Part shown: piece after piece, positions 20,550 to 33,088 of the stretch
Position numbering within the stretch: position 1 is the stretch's first letter
Layout of the letters: each line of letters begins with the position of its first letter
Assembly: GCF_023336735.1 (NCBI RefSeq)
Contig: NZ_JAMBAQ010000004.1
Location: 55,180-119,179 of the forward strand
DNA: 64,000 nucleotides
Direction of reading: 5' to 3'
Source: Moraxella oculi
GTDB lineage: Bacteria; Pseudomonadota; Gammaproteobacteria; Pseudomonadales; Moraxellaceae
Translations under genes and position numbers: made by a program
The notes under the pieces: model-generated
Told to the model about the DNA's origin: nothing
Databases searched by the model: none
The model's input: the letters and a program-made list of their open reading frames with translations, nothing else

Positions 20550-21042
20550 GACAAGTGCCTTTTAGCTCAATGATGGTCTGTAATACAGCGAATCGAGCGT
20601 CATTTTTAGCAAAGTTAATGATGTCATTAACAGGCAGATTGCTACATTCTTCTACCTTGCTGCAAGACTGACAAATCAAAAAAGCCGCTGCGTGCTTTGA
20701 GCGTGGATGGCAACATGGTACATACGCATTTAGTGAGCTTAGCTGATGAATCAAGCCTTCGCTTAATAAAAAATCAAGCGACCGATAGATGGTGGGGGGA
20801 GCAATATTTTTGGAGGCGACCCCATTTTTTTGGCGAGAAGCTTGTAGGGCACTGATCAAATCATACGCCCCCATAGGTCTGTCTGATGCCAAAATTAAAG
20901 CATATACCTCTTCACGCAGTGGCGTGAATCGAACGCCTTGTGCCTTGCAATGTGCCTTAGCTTCAATAATGCGTTCATTGACATCCTGATGGTGGACATC
21001 GTGGTGATGGTCGCAGGTGCAGGTGTGTGATGATGTTGTCAT
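20533..21042 (-). CDS. zur: Zinc uptake regulator Zur (Fur family)
   Basis: 169-residue Fur-family repressor. The N-terminus is rich in His and Cys (SHTCTCDHHHDVHHQD), then comes the winged helix (AQGVRFTPLREEVYALILA, APPTIYRSLDFLLSEGLIHQ). Structural zinc cysteines appear as ICQSCSKVEEC and CRDCQQ at the C-terminus. Linkage to znuCB and divergent znuA identifies it as Zur rather than Fur. It is first in its operon, so it probably represses itself through the site at 21122-21135. Confidence 0.93.
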   Translation of the reverse strand: MTTSSHTCTCDHHHDVHHQDVNERIIEAKAHCKAQGVRFTPLREEVYALILASDRPMGAYDLISALQASRQKNGVASKNIAPPTIYRSLDFLLSEGLIHQLSSLNAYVPCCHPRSKHAAAFLICQSCSKVEECSNLPVNDIINFAKNDARFAVLQTIIELKGTCRDCQQ

Positions 21043-21121
21043 GATGCGTTTGGTCTTTTATGGTTGCATGAAATTTTTGTGTTACAACAAGCTGATGCTG
21101 ATGTGGTTTTGATGCTCAAAC

Positions 21122-21135
21122 GGTTATATTATACC
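21122..21135. promoter_or_regulatory. Zur-box-like operator (zur side)
   Basis: GGTTATATTATACC at 21122-21135 resembles the Zur core GTTATANNATAAC, about 80 bp upstream of the zur start. Confidence 0.6.
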
Positions 21136-21251
21136 TTATAGAAGACCTTTTTCCCATGATAAAAACCAATTTTTACATCTCATTCTTAATTCAACTGAAT
21201 GTTCTGAATAAAATTATTTTTTCTTGACTCATGTCAATTGTAGATAATTGG

Positions 21252-21264
21252 GTTATAATATAGC
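21252..21264. promoter_or_regulatory. Zur-box-like operator (znuA side)
   Basis: GTTATAATATAGC at 21252-21264 matches the Zur core GTTATANNATAAC except near the end of the right half-site, and lies about 85 bp upstream of the znuA start. With the site at 21122 it suggests both divergent promoters are zinc-repressed. Confidence 0.6.
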
Positions 21265-21347
21265 ATATTTTCAACTTGATTGGTTGTGTAAGCTTTATAA
21301 AAATCTTCACATCATAGACGATTAAGTCAACATAGCGAGAACAAATA

Positions 21348-22211
21348 ATGAAGTCAATAGACACACTAAAAACACTGACGAAAGTCGGTGCGGCATTTAC
21401 TCTGATGGCAAATGTATTGGTTGCAAATGCAGGCGTGGTGAGCGTGAGTAACTATCCGCTACTGCTGCTATCTAATGCTGTTACAGGCGATGACCATCCT
21501 GCCCAAATGTTGTTGGGGGCGGGTGATGTTGGTCATCATGGTGAGCTTAGTCCTTCTGCTAAAAAATTGATTGGCGAGAGTGATTATGTGGTATGGTTTG
21601 GTGGGCTGCTTGAACAAAACTTGGTGAATACTCTAAGTGATGCACCTAATGCAATCTCATTGTTTGATTTAAAAGCTTTTGATCGTTTGCCAATGCGTCA
21701 TATCGATGGAAAGCCTCAGCCAGAAAGTTTGGATGTGCATATTTGGCTTGACCCTAAGAACGCTAAGGCAATCGTAAGAGCACTTGCGGTCATTCATTCG
21801 CACGCCAATCCAGATAAAGCATCAGTTTATGCCCAAAACGCCAAAAATTTTCAAGTTCGCATGGATGAGGCGGTGCGGTCGGTGAAGCTTCAAGGTAAAC
21901 CCATGCCATACTGGGCGTACCACGATTCTTTTCAGTATCTTGAAAAATCAGCAAATTTGACTTTTGATGGAGCGTTGACCGCAGATCACCATCTGTCTCC
22001 TAAAGCAAGTCAAATCGCCCATCTAAAAAAGACCCGACCTAAGACACATATGTGTGTGGCATCACAACGCAAAGTTTCCGATGGTATCGTTAATAAATTG
22101 GGTGAGGTAAGCACGGTGGTTCATCAAGAAGACATGAGTGATGCTAAGGACTTTATCCAAGGTTGGGTTGGGTTGGTGACGGACATTCAGCGGTGCACTC
22201 AAGGTGTTTGA
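21348..22211 (+). CDS. znuA: Zinc ABC transporter substrate-binding protein ZnuA
   Basis: 287-residue periplasmic binding protein of the cluster A-I family. Signal peptide: KSIDTLKTLTKVGAAFTLMA with cleavage near VANAG. Metal-ligand regions are visible: GDDHPAQMLLG, GHHGELSPSAKKLIGESDYV, VHIWLDPKNAKAI and YWAYHDSFQYLE, followed by ADHHLSPKASQIAHL. The long His-rich loop of some ZnuA proteins is absent. It is transcribed alone and diverges from zur-znuCB. Confidence 0.93.
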   Translation: MKSIDTLKTLTKVGAAFTLMANVLVANAGVVSVSNYPLLLLSNAVTGDDHPAQMLLGAGDVGHHGELSPSAKKLIGESDYVVWFGGLLEQNLVNTLSDAPNAISLFDLKAFDRLPMRHIDGKPQPESLDVHIWLDPKNAKAIVRALAVIHSHANPDKASVYAQNAKNFQVRMDEAVRSVKLQGKPMPYWAYHDSFQYLEKSANLTFDGALTADHHLSPKASQIAHLKKTRPKTHMCVASQRKVSDGIVNKLGEVSTVVHQEDMSDAKDFIQGWVGLVTDIQRCTQGV

Positions 22212-22429
22212 TTGATCTTAGCAATGTGTCTTAGTGTTTTTGCTGGGGTGGTCTTTGGTCGATTATTTTTTTATAAAACCAAGCATTTGCTATTGTTAAT
22301 ATCAAAAAAAATTTTTATAATACGGTCATTTGTGCACACGAATCTTGATAGTTATTCGTGTGCATTTTGATGGATTTTTATTGATACTCGATAAGAGTCT
22401 TTTAAACAGTTTTGAACAAGAGTGGATTG

Positions 22430-22819
22430 ATGACTCAACCCGCAGGACGCAATAAAAAAAAGCAAGTCTGTCAAGTACAAAAATATTGTTTGTGGTACTT
22501 ACTGGCGATGGTGCTGCTGGTCGCATGTGTTGAGATGATCATGAATCGTGATTGGCTCATGACCAAAAGTGTGGCGGCAGGTGCTTCGTTAAATTTCATC
22601 GCTCAAAGCATCTTTATTTTGGTGGCTTACAGTAATAAAAAGCTAAGACAAGGCGTGTTGCTAAACATGTACCTTGGCCAGATGTTAAAATGGCTCACGA
22701 CACTGGTGGGGTTCGCATTGATTTTTATTCATGCTCAACCGATCAGTGCTGTTAGTGTGGTAACTGCTTATTTTGTCATGCAGTTATTTTGTTTGGTTGG
22801 TTTATTTAAGATGCGATGA
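22430..22819 (+). CDS. atpI: ATP synthase subunit I (AtpI)
   Basis: 129-residue, four-span membrane protein (YLLAMVLLVACVEMIM, SLNFIAQSIFILVAYS, MLKWLTTLVGFALIFIH, VSVVTAYFVMQLFCLVGLF) at the head of the ATP synthase genes. AtpI is a poorly conserved factor linked to assembly of the c-ring. A TTG at 22412 is in frame upstream; the ATG at 22430, preceded by a GAGTGGA box, is more likely. A 442-bp gap separates it from atpB, much longer than usual. Confidence 0.85.
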   Translation: MTQPAGRNKKKQVCQVQKYCLWYLLAMVLLVACVEMIMNRDWLMTKSVAAGASLNFIAQSIFILVAYSNKKLRQGVLLNMYLGQMLKWLTTLVGFALIFIHAQPISAVSVVTAYFVMQLFCLVGLFKMR

Positions 22820-24131
<1,312 letters not shown>

Positions 24132-24168
24132 TTAAAAACCTTTTAATCAACCCTTTATTTAGATCTAA

Positions 24169-24423
<255 letters not shown>

Positions 24424-24529
24424 GCTGAAACTGTCAGTTTAACGCCCATTTCTGGTCGCAGAATTGTTATGCAGTGAAGCGACCTAGAATTGGCTATCAC
24501 CTGACTTTTACTAACAATGAGGTGATTGG

Positions 24530-25000
24530 ATGAATATTAATGCTACACTTCTTGGTCAGTTGATTAGCTTTACGATTTTCGTACTATTTGTGATGAAATT
24601 CGTATGGCCGCCACTGATCGGTGCTATTAATGAGCGCCAAAGAAAAATTGAAGAGGGTCTAAGTGCCGCTGAAAAAGCCAAAGCAGATTTGGCTTCTGCT
24701 GAGCAGAGAGTAGAACAAGAGTTTGCAGCCGCAAAATCTCAAGCTTCTTCCATCATTGAGCGTGCTAACAAGACCGCAAACCAAATGATTGAAGATGCAA
24801 AAGAGCAGGCACGCCTAGAAGGTGAGCGTATCATTGCACAAGCTCATGCAACTGTTGAGCAAGAAGCTGCTCAAACCCGTGAGCAACTTCGTTCACAAGT
24901 TGCTCAATTGGCAGTGCTAGGTGCAGAAAAGATTTTGCAAAGCAAAGTCAATGAACAAGAACATGCTGACATGCTAAACCAGCTTGCGGCTAAGCTGTAA
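24530..25000 (+). CDS. atpF: ATP synthase F0 subunit b
   Basis: 156-residue peripheral stalk subunit: one N-terminal membrane helix ([20 protein letters not shown]) followed by a long charged Ala-rich coiled coil ([20 protein letters not shown]) that dimerises and holds subunit delta. Only 12 bp separate it from atpH. Confidence 0.97.
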   Translation: MNINATLLGQLISFTIFVLFVMKFVWPPLIGAINERQRKIEEGLSAAEKAKADLASAEQRVEQEFAAAKSQASSIIERANKTANQMIEDAKEQARLEGERIIAQAHATVEQEAAQTREQLRSQVAQLAVLGAEKILQSKVNEQEHADMLNQLAAKL

Positions 25001-25012
25001 TTAGAGGAATTC

Positions 25013-25561
25013 ATGGCTGAACTATCTACCTTAGCAAGACCTTATGCCAAAGCGGCGTTTGAGTATGCTAAAGATCATAATGTAATCACTGAATGGGAAA
25101 ATTTCCTATTGATTGCAAGCAGCATTGTGCGTGATGAGTCTTTTTCTTCATTACTAAGCAATCCAGCCATTTCTGCAGAGCAAAAGACTGCCGTATTGAA
25201 TGATGTCTATGTTTCACAGACGGCAGCTCAAATTTCTGATGCGTTGGTGAATTTTACCAAACAGTTATCAGAGCATGATAGACTGGCTTTATTGCCTGAA
25301 ATCCATACTCATTACAGCAAATTAAAATCACAAGAGCTAAAACAGGTTGACGCTTATGTTACTTCAGCCTACCCCTTAACTGAAGCCCAGCGTAAAGCTT
25401 TGCAAGAGCGTCTTGCGATCTCAACAGGTTCGATTGTCATTTTGCATGAAGCGGTTGATCCAAAACTGCTCGGCGGTGCGACAATCAAAGTGGGCGATAA
25501 GTTTACCGATGGCTCGGTGCGTGGCAAGTTACAACAATTAAAGAATCAACTGACCGCATAA
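25013..25561 (+). CDS. atpH: ATP synthase F1 subunit delta
   Basis: 182-residue OSCP/delta subunit joining the b dimer to the top of the alpha/beta hexamer. It starts [16 protein letters not shown] and ends with the family motif [20 protein letters not shown]. The RBS GAGGAA lies five bases from the ATG. Confidence 0.97.
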   Translation: MAELSTLARPYAKAAFEYAKDHNVITEWENFLLIASSIVRDESFSSLLSNPAISAEQKTAVLNDVYVSQTAAQISDALVNFTKQLSEHDRLALLPEIHTHYSKLKSQELKQVDAYVTSAYPLTEAQRKALQERLAISTGSIVILHEAVDPKLLGGATIKVGDKFTDGSVRGKLQQLKNQLTA

Positions 25562-25605
25562 ATAAGCGGTAGCTTGACATTTTAAAGTTTAAAGGAAATA
25601 AGGCA

Positions 25606-27150
25606 ATGCAACAATTGAATCCAGCTGAGATCAGTAATCTGATTAAGCAGCGTATTCAAGACCTTGATGTGAGCGCGACTGCAAAAACCGAAGGCGTTAT
25701 CGTCAGTGTCTCGGATGGTATTGTGCAGATTCATGGCTTAGAAGAAGCCATGTATGGCGAAATGATTGAGTTTGAGGGTAATGTCTATGGCATGGCACTA
25801 AACCTTGAGCAAGACTCGGTGGGTGCGGTCGTCCTTGGTGATTACCTAAGTCTACAGGAAGGTCAAAAGGCTTACTGCACGGGTCGTATTTTGGAAGTTC
25901 CGGTAGGTCCTGAGTTGTTGGGTCGCGTCGTTGATGCACTGGGCAACCCCATTGACGGAAAAGGTCCAATCAATGCCAAACTGACTGATAAGGTGGAGAA
26001 AATTGCTCCCGGCGTTATCGCTCGTCAATCAGTTGATGAACCTGTAATGACAGGTTATAAGGCCGTTGATACCATGATCCCTATTGGTCGTGGTCAGCGT
26101 GAGCTTATCATTGGTGACCGTCAGACAGGTAAGACGGCTCTTGCAATTGATGCCATCATTGCACAAAAAAATTCTGGCATCAAGTGTGTGTATGTTGCCA
26201 TCGGTCAAAAACGCTCTACCATCGCCAATGTGGTGCGTAAGCTGGAGGAGACTGGTGCATTGGCTTATACCACAGTGGTTGTTGCATCAGCTTCTGAGCC
26301 TGCAGCACTTCAATACATTGCACCTTATTCAGGCTGTACAATGGGTGAGTACTTCCGTGATCGTGGTGAGGATGCTCTGATTGTTTATGATGATCTATCT
26401 AAGCAGGCGGTTGCTTACCGTCAAATTTCGCTGCTATTACGCCGTCCGCCAGGACGTGAAGCATACCCAGGCGATGTTTTCTATCTGCACTCTCGCCTGT
26501 TAGAGCGTGCTTCTCGTGTGAATGCTGATTATGTAGAAGCATTTACCAATGGTGAGGTTAAGGGTAAGACTGGATCGTTGACTGCTCTTCCCATCATTGA
26601 AACACAAGCAGGTGATGTGTCAGCTTTCGTACCGACCAATGTGATTTCAATTACCGATGGTCAGATCTTCCTTGAGTCAAATCTATTTAACTCGGGTGTG
26701 CGTCCTGCGGTTAACGCTGGTATTTCAGTATCTCGTGTTGGTGGTGCTGCACAAACCAAGATCATCAAAAAGCTATCAGGTGGTATTCGTACGGCATTGG
26801 CTCAATATCGTGAACTGGCAGCATTTGCCCAATTTGCTTCCGATCTTGATGAGGCAACCAAGCAACAGCTTGAACATGGTGAGCGTGTCACTGAGTTGAT
26901 GAAGCAAAAGCAATACGCACCAATGTCAATTGCTGATCAAGCAGCGGTCATCTATGCGTCAAATGAAGGCTATTTGGCTGATGTGCCTGTTGAGAAAATT
27001 GGTGCTTTTGAGGAAGCATTACTCAGAAGCTTGCGTGCCGAACATGGTGCATTGATGGATGAAATTGACCAAACTGCCAACTATAATGATGACATTGAGA
27101 GTCGTCTAAAAGCAGCGATTGAATCATTCAAAGCATCAGCAAGCTACTAA
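25606..27150 (+). CDS. atpA: ATP synthase F1 subunit alpha
   Basis: 514-residue non-catalytic nucleotide-binding subunit. Walker A is [13 protein letters not shown], with [13 protein letters not shown] before it. The ATPase alpha/beta signature region [20 protein letters not shown] follows, and the C-terminus ends as in E. coli. No anomalies seen. Confidence 0.98.
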   Translation: MQQLNPAEISNLIKQRIQDLDVSATAKTEGVIVSVSDGIVQIHGLEEAMYGEMIEFEGNVYGMALNLEQDSVGAVVLGDYLSLQEGQKAYCTGRILEVPVGPELLGRVVDALGNPIDGKGPINAKLTDKVEKIAPGVIARQSVDEPVMTGYKAVDTMIPIGRGQRELIIGDRQTGKTALAIDAIIAQKNSGIKCVYVAIGQKRSTIANVVRKLEETGALAYTTVVVASASEPAALQYIAPYSGCTMGEYFRDRGEDALIVYDDLSKQAVAYRQISLLLRRPPGREAYPGDVFYLHSRLLERASRVNADYVEAFTNGEVKGKTGSLTALPIIETQAGDVSAFVPTNVISITDGQIFLESNLFNSGVRPAVNAGISVSRVGGAAQTKIIKKLSGGIRTALAQYRELAAFAQFASDLDEATKQQLEHGERVTELMKQKQYAPMSIADQAAVIYASNEGYLADVPVEKIGAFEEALLRSLRAEHGALMDEIDQTANYNDDIESRLKAAIESFKASASY

Positions 27151-27219
27151 CCAAAACAACGGTGTGCTGATGTCAGCACACCAAACTTTATTTAAAATAA
27201 GTCCAGTATTGGAACAACT

Positions 27220-28092
27220 ATGGCAAGCTTAAAAGAAATACGTGCAAAAGTAACCAGTATTAAAAGCACTCAAAAGATTACCCGTGCAATGCAAATGGTG
27301 GCTGCCAGTAAAATGCGCCGAGCTCAAGAGCGTATGGAGATGGGGAGGCCTTATGCTGAAAGCATGTCCCGAGTGATTACCCATTTGGTACAAGCGCAAT
27401 CGGATTATAAACATCCGTATATGGTGAGCCGTCCAGTCAATCGTGTGGGCTTTATTGTTGTGACATCAGATCGTGGTTTGGCAGGTGGCTTGAACATTAA
27501 TTTGTTCAAAAATCTTTTGAAGTCAGTAAAGCAATATCAGGACCAATCCGTTGAGGTTGAGTTCGCCGCCATTGGTTCTAAGGGCGTTAGCTTTTTTAGA
27601 AACTTTGGTGGTAAGGTGAGTTCGGTTCTTACGGATTATGGTGATAGCCCAAGCTATGAACAACTTAGCACACCGGTGCAGGTCATGCTAGACGATTACA
27701 GGGTAGGTCGTTTGGATCGCATCTATTTGGTATACAACCAATTCATCAATGCCATGACGCAAAAACCCTCAGTTACCCAGCTTGTGCCATTACCAGAGGG
27801 TACATTTGATGATGACATGAATATGTCGCACGATTGGGATTATATTTATGAGCCAGATACCAAGACTTTGATTGACAGTTTGATGGTTCGTTATATTGAG
27901 TCTATCGTATACCAAGCAGTACTTGAAAATATTGCTTCTGAGCAATCGGCTCGTATGGTGGCGATGAAGGCTGCGACGGATAATGCTGGTAATCTAATCA
28001 AAGACTTACAGTTGGTTTATAACAAGTTGCGTCAAGCAGCGATTACTAGAGAGATTTCAGAAATTGTTGGCGGTGCAGCCGCTGTTTCTTGA
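27220..28092 (+). CDS. atpG: ATP synthase F1 subunit gamma
   Basis: 290-residue rotor shaft. N-terminal helix: [20 protein letters not shown] and [17 protein letters not shown]. The C-terminal helix carries [18 protein letters not shown] and ends [16 protein letters not shown]. In most bacteria atpD follows directly; here a lipoprotein gene intervenes, starting 18 bp after the atpG stop. Confidence 0.97.
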   Translation: MASLKEIRAKVTSIKSTQKITRAMQMVAASKMRRAQERMEMGRPYAESMSRVITHLVQAQSDYKHPYMVSRPVNRVGFIVVTSDRGLAGGLNINLFKNLLKSVKQYQDQSVEVEFAAIGSKGVSFFRNFGGKVSSVLTDYGDSPSYEQLSTPVQVMLDDYRVGRLDRIYLVYNQFINAMTQKPSVTQLVPLPEGTFDDDMNMSHDWDYIYEPDTKTLIDSLMVRYIESIVYQAVLENIASEQSARMVAMKAATDNAGNLIKDLQLVYNKLRQAAITREISEIVGGAAAVS

Positions 28093-28110
28093 TAAATGGA
28101 TGAATTATTT

Positions 28111-28500
28111 ATGAATTATATGCGTACAATGATTTTATCAGTTGGTATAGCTTTACTGTCTGTTGGCTGTGTTTCTGTGGGCAATGTTGCTATGAAGGAG
28201 CAAAGTCAACAAACGATTGAACAAAATATCATCAAAGGCAAAACCACCAAGCAAAATATTATGGATGCTTTTGGTTCAGCGGATTCGGTTTCTTTTACTG
28301 ATGGTGGCAATGAAGTTTGGACTTATCGTCATTCAAAATCAACGCCTATGGCAAGAAACTTCATCCCTTACAATTTTATCTCACAAGGCTCTAATATCCA
28401 GACCAAAGAATTGGTTATTTTGTTTGACAGCAAAGGTGTGGTCTCTAATTATACATTTAGACAGACTGCCAACCAGTCAAAAGTGGGTCTTGTAGAATAA
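28111..28500 (+). CDS. BamE/SmpA-like lipoprotein inside the atp operon
   Basis: 129-residue predicted outer-membrane lipoprotein: MNYMRTMILSVGIALLSVGC ends in a lipobox with Cys20. The mature part has the small helix-beta fold of BamE/OmlA-like proteins: IIKGKTTKQNIMDAFGSADS (compare G-x-T-x-x-x-V-x-x-x-x-G-x-P), then NEVWTYRHSK and a final strand KELVILFDSKGVVSNYTF. Frames also open at 28096; the ATG at 28111 has GGATGA upstream and yields a clean signal peptide. The gene sits between atpG and atpD, 22 bp before atpD, so it must share their transcript. It is AT-rich compared with its neighbours. It is probably not BamE itself; any link to ATP synthase is unproven. Confidence 0.8.
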   Translation: MNYMRTMILSVGIALLSVGCVSVGNVAMKEQSQQTIEQNIIKGKTTKQNIMDAFGSADSVSFTDGGNEVWTYRHSKSTPMARNFIPYNFISQGSNIQTKELVILFDSKGVVSNYTFRQTANQSKVGLVE

Positions 28501-28513
28501 ACGATATATTTAG

Positions 28514-29947
<1,434 letters not shown>

Positions 29948-30041
29948 GCTTAGTTGTTTAAATCACCTTGTGTGATTAAAATTTTTGACGATTGTCGATT
30001 TGGCAGTCGTCATCATTAAGCTTAATGATTAGGAGAATTTA

Positions 30042-30458
30042 ATGGCAACTTTCAAATGTCGAGTAGTGAGTGCTCGTGAAGAGTTGTACGCTGGTGATAT
30101 TAATATGTTGGTGGCGACAGGTCATGATGGAGAGCTAGGTATTCTTGCGGGTCATACGCCATTGATTACTTTATTAAAACCAGGTGCATTGAATCTTAAG
30201 AATGCTGAGGGTGTTGATGAGGTGATTTATGTTTCTGGTGGCATCTTGGAGGTGCAGCCACATTTGGTAACTGTATTGGCTGATTCTGCTGAGCGTGCCG
30301 ATCATTTAGATGAGGCAAAGATTGCTGAGGCTCGCCGTAATGCTGAGGAAATGCTTGCCAATCAGAGCAACACTGTTCAAACCAGTGCGGCGTTAACAGC
30401 ACTTGCTGAATCTTTAGCACAGCTACAAACCATTCGCAAATACAAAAACCGTGCTTAA
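30042..30458 (+). CDS. atpC: ATP synthase F1 subunit epsilon
   Basis: 138-residue subunit: beta-sandwich domain (FKCRVVSAREELYAGDINML, GHDGELGILAGHTPLIT, VSGGILEVQPHLVTVLADSA) followed by a two-helix inhibitory C-terminus. Last structural gene of the operon. I see no strong terminator after it, and the response regulator gene starts 44 bp downstream, so read-through is possible. Confidence 0.97.
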   Translation: MATFKCRVVSAREELYAGDINMLVATGHDGELGILAGHTPLITLLKPGALNLKNAEGVDEVIYVSGGILEVQPHLVTVLADSAERADHLDEAKIAEARRNAEEMLANQSNTVQTSAALTALAESLAQLQTIRKYKNRA

Positions 30459-30502
30459 TCGGTGTATTTTCCAAGCCATCTTTTGATGCCCAAGGATAAT
30501 TC

Positions 30503-31231
30503 ATGACAACAATGACACCAAATTTAGAAAAAGAAGACATTCCAAGAATTCTCATCGTTGAAGATGATGAGAGACTGGCGGTACTAACCCAAGACTATCT
30601 GCGACGCAATGGGTTGGATGTTGCCATTGAGATGGATGGTGCTCGTGCGATTCGTCGCATCATCAGTGAGCAGCCAGATTTGGTTGTGCTTGATGTGATG
30701 TTGCCTGGTTCGGACGGCTTAACTGTCTGTCGTGAAGTACGCCCTCATTACCAAAATCCCATTTTGATGCTCACTGCCCGCACTGAAGACATGGATCAAG
30801 TATTGGGTTTGGAGATGGGTGCTGACGACTATGTTCCAAAGCCAGCTCAGCCGCGTGTTCTTTTGGCTCGTATCCGTGCTTTATTGCGTCGTTTAGAGGC
30901 TACCCCAGCTGTTGACTCACCGCAACGCTTAGAATTTGGAAACTTGGTTATTGACAATGGTGGTCGCTCGGTAACCTTGAATGATGAGCTGGTTGATTTT
31001 ACCAGTGCTGAATACGACTTGCTTTGGTTGCTTGCATCTAACTCTGGACGCATCTTATCTCGTGAGGACATTTTTGAGCGTTTGCGTGGTATTGAGTATG
31101 ATGGTCAGGATCGTTCTATTGATGTACGCATCTCGCGTATTCGTCCAAAAATTGGCGATGATCCAGAAAACCCAAAACGCATCAAAACGGTTCGTAGCAA
31201 GGGTTATTTGTTCGTCAAAGAAGGTAATTAA
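30503..31231 (+). CDS. OmpR-family response regulator, RstA-like
   Basis: 242 residues. The receiver domain starts RILIVEDDERLAVLTQDYL, with the phospho-acceptor at about Asp64 (LVVLDVMLPGSDGLT) and the conserved Lys in YVPKPAQPRVLLARIRALL. The C-terminal OmpR winged helix contains FTSAEYDLLWLLASNSGRIL and ends RIKTVRSKGYLFVKEG. LRGIEYDGQDRSIDVRISRI matches E. coli RstA (LRGVSYDGLDRSVDVAISRL) closely. It pairs with the kinase at 31291 but is separated from it by a hairpin. Confidence 0.88.
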   Translation: MTTMTPNLEKEDIPRILIVEDDERLAVLTQDYLRRNGLDVAIEMDGARAIRRIISEQPDLVVLDVMLPGSDGLTVCREVRPHYQNPILMLTARTEDMDQVLGLEMGADDYVPKPAQPRVLLARIRALLRRLEATPAVDSPQRLEFGNLVIDNGGRSVTLNDELVDFTSAEYDLLWLLASNSGRILSREDIFERLRGIEYDGQDRSIDVRISRIRPKIGDDPENPKRIKTVRSKGYLFVKEGN

Positions 31232-31240
31232 GTGAATTAA

Positions 31241-31279
31241 AAAATAAAAGCTAGCGATTGCTGGCTTTTATTTTATTAG
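31241..31279 (+). terminator. Terminator-like hairpin between response regulator and kinase
   Basis: AAAATAAAAGC (31241-31251) pairs with GCTTTTATTTT (31264-31274), extended inward by TAGC with GCTG around a GATT loop (one G-U pair), about 15 bp in all and followed by TTATT. It starts 10 bp after the regulator stop and ends about a dozen bases before the kinase ATG. Confidence 0.7.
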
Positions 31280-31290
31280 GGTGATTTCGT

Positions 31291-32982
31291 ATGGCATTGA
31301 CTTCTGTGGCTGAGCGTAGTATTTTTTTTCGTATCTATGCAGGATTATTATTGGTTTGCTTGGCAGTTGCCTTTTTTACTTATTTACTGGTGGGGGCAAT
31401 CAATCAGGAGCGTCTGCAGTCGTATCGAGAAAAAATCTCTACAGGGGTGTTCTATCTGATTAGTCAAGGTGTGGCACATCAACGAGATGAAGTTCATCGC
31501 CAGTATTGGTTGTCGGATGCCAGTCGTTTATTTGGAGAGGCTTTTAGCATCATTCCCATGCACTTGGTGGATCTTAGAGGTCAAGAAATTCGACGGATTA
31601 ATGAAGACAAAACAGTCATTCGTTATGACCCTGTTACGAAAGAATCTACCATCTATCATCGAATCCCAAATGAAAACAACCTGATCACTGTTAAAATTTC
31701 GCAGGTAAATGAACAGCAGGTTCGTTCGTTGATTGTGTTTTTATTGGACGATTTGTCTTATTACCCAACCATACAAGCCAAAGAAAAACGCTTGGAGTTT
31801 TTAAGTCAAAAATTTACCTACCCTATTGAAATCAGATCTGTGGCATCTTTAAACCTTGATGCCAGTCAGATCTCTCGCCTGCGTCGAGATGAGCCTGTCA
31901 TATTGTACAAAGATGGTGATGGTGTCCAAAATTCTTTCATTACGATGGTGATGTCAACAGAAGTTGAAGATGATGTCATTGTGGTAGGGCCTGTTGATTT
32001 GTTTAATTGGTTTCCACTGAACCTAATCATCAGCATGGTGCTGATTTGTATTTTGTTGGTAAGCTTGGGTGTTTATGGATTGATTTTTCCACTTGAGCGT
32101 CGTTTGCAGCTTTTGCAAGCGGGGGTTAATAGGGTTACCCAAGGAGATTTTAACACCAAAGTTCAAGTAGTGGGGCATGATGACATTTCCCGATTGTCAT
32201 CAACATTTAATGCCATGACTCAGCACATTAAGCGTTTGATCGATGCACAACGAGAGTTGACTCGTGCTGTGTCGCACGAACTTAGAACGCCTGTGGCACG
32301 CATTCGCTTTGCGGTGGATATGCTGGCAGATGAGGATGATTATGAGTCCAGACAATTTCAAAAACAATACATTGATGAGGACATTGAAGCACTCAATGAG
32401 TTGATTGATGAAATTTTGACTTACGCCAAGCTTGAAGAAGGTGCGCCCAAAATGGATTGGGAAATGGTCAATTTACAAGAGTTGCTTGTGCAAATTGAAC
32501 GAGAAACAAATGCTTTGGGTAAAGACATCAAGGTGCAAGTTCAGGTATCACCAATGAAAGCTCAAGCAATGGCAGACAGGAGGTATTTGCATCGTGTGGT
32601 ACAAAATCTGGCAGGTAATGCCATGCGTTATGCTGAAAGTACCATCATAATCCGTGCAGGTGTGATCAAAGGGCGTGCTTTTGTGAGTGTGGAAGATGAT
32701 GGTCATGGTATCAAAGAAGAAGATCGGGATAAGGTTTTTGTGCCATTTGCTCGCTTAGATGACAGCCGTACCCGTGCATCTGGCGGCTATGGGTTGGGAT
32801 TGTCTATCGTCTCACGCATTGCCTTTTGGTTCAATGCCAATTTGAAAGTAGATGAAAGTCCAGACTTACAAGGTGCCCGATTCATCATGGATTGGCCTGC
32901 TAAGCAGGCAGGAGTTACGATTGCTGCTGACAAGCTAACCCAAGCAAAAGCGGACCAAGTGGTGATTGGCGATTCTAAGTAA
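31291..32982 (+). CDS. Sensor histidine kinase, RstB-like
   Basis: 563 residues. TM1 is at 11-35 (IFFRIYAGLLLVCLAVAFFT), followed by a periplasmic sensor of about 200 residues, TM2 at 242-266 (LNLIISMVLICILLVSLGVY), and HAMP with RLQLLQAGVNRVTQGDFNTK. The phospho-acceptor His329 lies in AVSHELRTPVARIRF. The ATPase domain shows the N box VVQNLAGNAMRYAES, DDGHGIKEED and GGYGLGLSIVSRIA. Likely partner of the regulator at 30503; the stimulus is unknown. It converges with the EnvZ-like gene. Confidence 0.88.
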   Translation: MALTSVAERSIFFRIYAGLLLVCLAVAFFTYLLVGAINQERLQSYREKISTGVFYLISQGVAHQRDEVHRQYWLSDASRLFGEAFSIIPMHLVDLRGQEIRRINEDKTVIRYDPVTKESTIYHRIPNENNLITVKISQVNEQQVRSLIVFLLDDLSYYPTIQAKEKRLEFLSQKFTYPIEIRSVASLNLDASQISRLRRDEPVILYKDGDGVQNSFITMVMSTEVEDDVIVVGPVDLFNWFPLNLIISMVLICILLVSLGVYGLIFPLERRLQLLQAGVNRVTQGDFNTKVQVVGHDDISRLSSTFNAMTQHIKRLIDAQRELTRAVSHELRTPVARIRFAVDMLADEDDYESRQFQKQYIDEDIEALNELIDEILTYAKLEEGAPKMDWEMVNLQELLVQIERETNALGKDIKVQVQVSPMKAQAMADRRYLHRVVQNLAGNAMRYAESTIIIRAGVIKGRAFVSVEDDGHGIKEEDRDKVFVPFARLDDSRTRASGGYGLGLSIVSRIAFWFNANLKVDESPDLQGARFIMDWPAKQAGVTIAADKLTQAKADQVVIGDSK

Positions 32983-33034
32983 TCCGCCACCAATCGAATA
33001 ATCATCAACCCTAAGAAAATACGGTCGCCTTTGA

Positions 33035-33067
33035 TGATAAAAAATGAGATCGGTGGTTCATTTTTAT
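33035..33067. terminator. Possible bidirectional terminator between two kinase genes
   Basis: GATAAAAAATGA and TCATTTTTATC (33035-33067) can pair around a 10-nt loop with one bulged A. The stem is AT-rich, so strength is doubtful. Confidence 0.45.
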
Positions 33068-33088
33068 CATTGTTGGGTTTTTGTCGAT

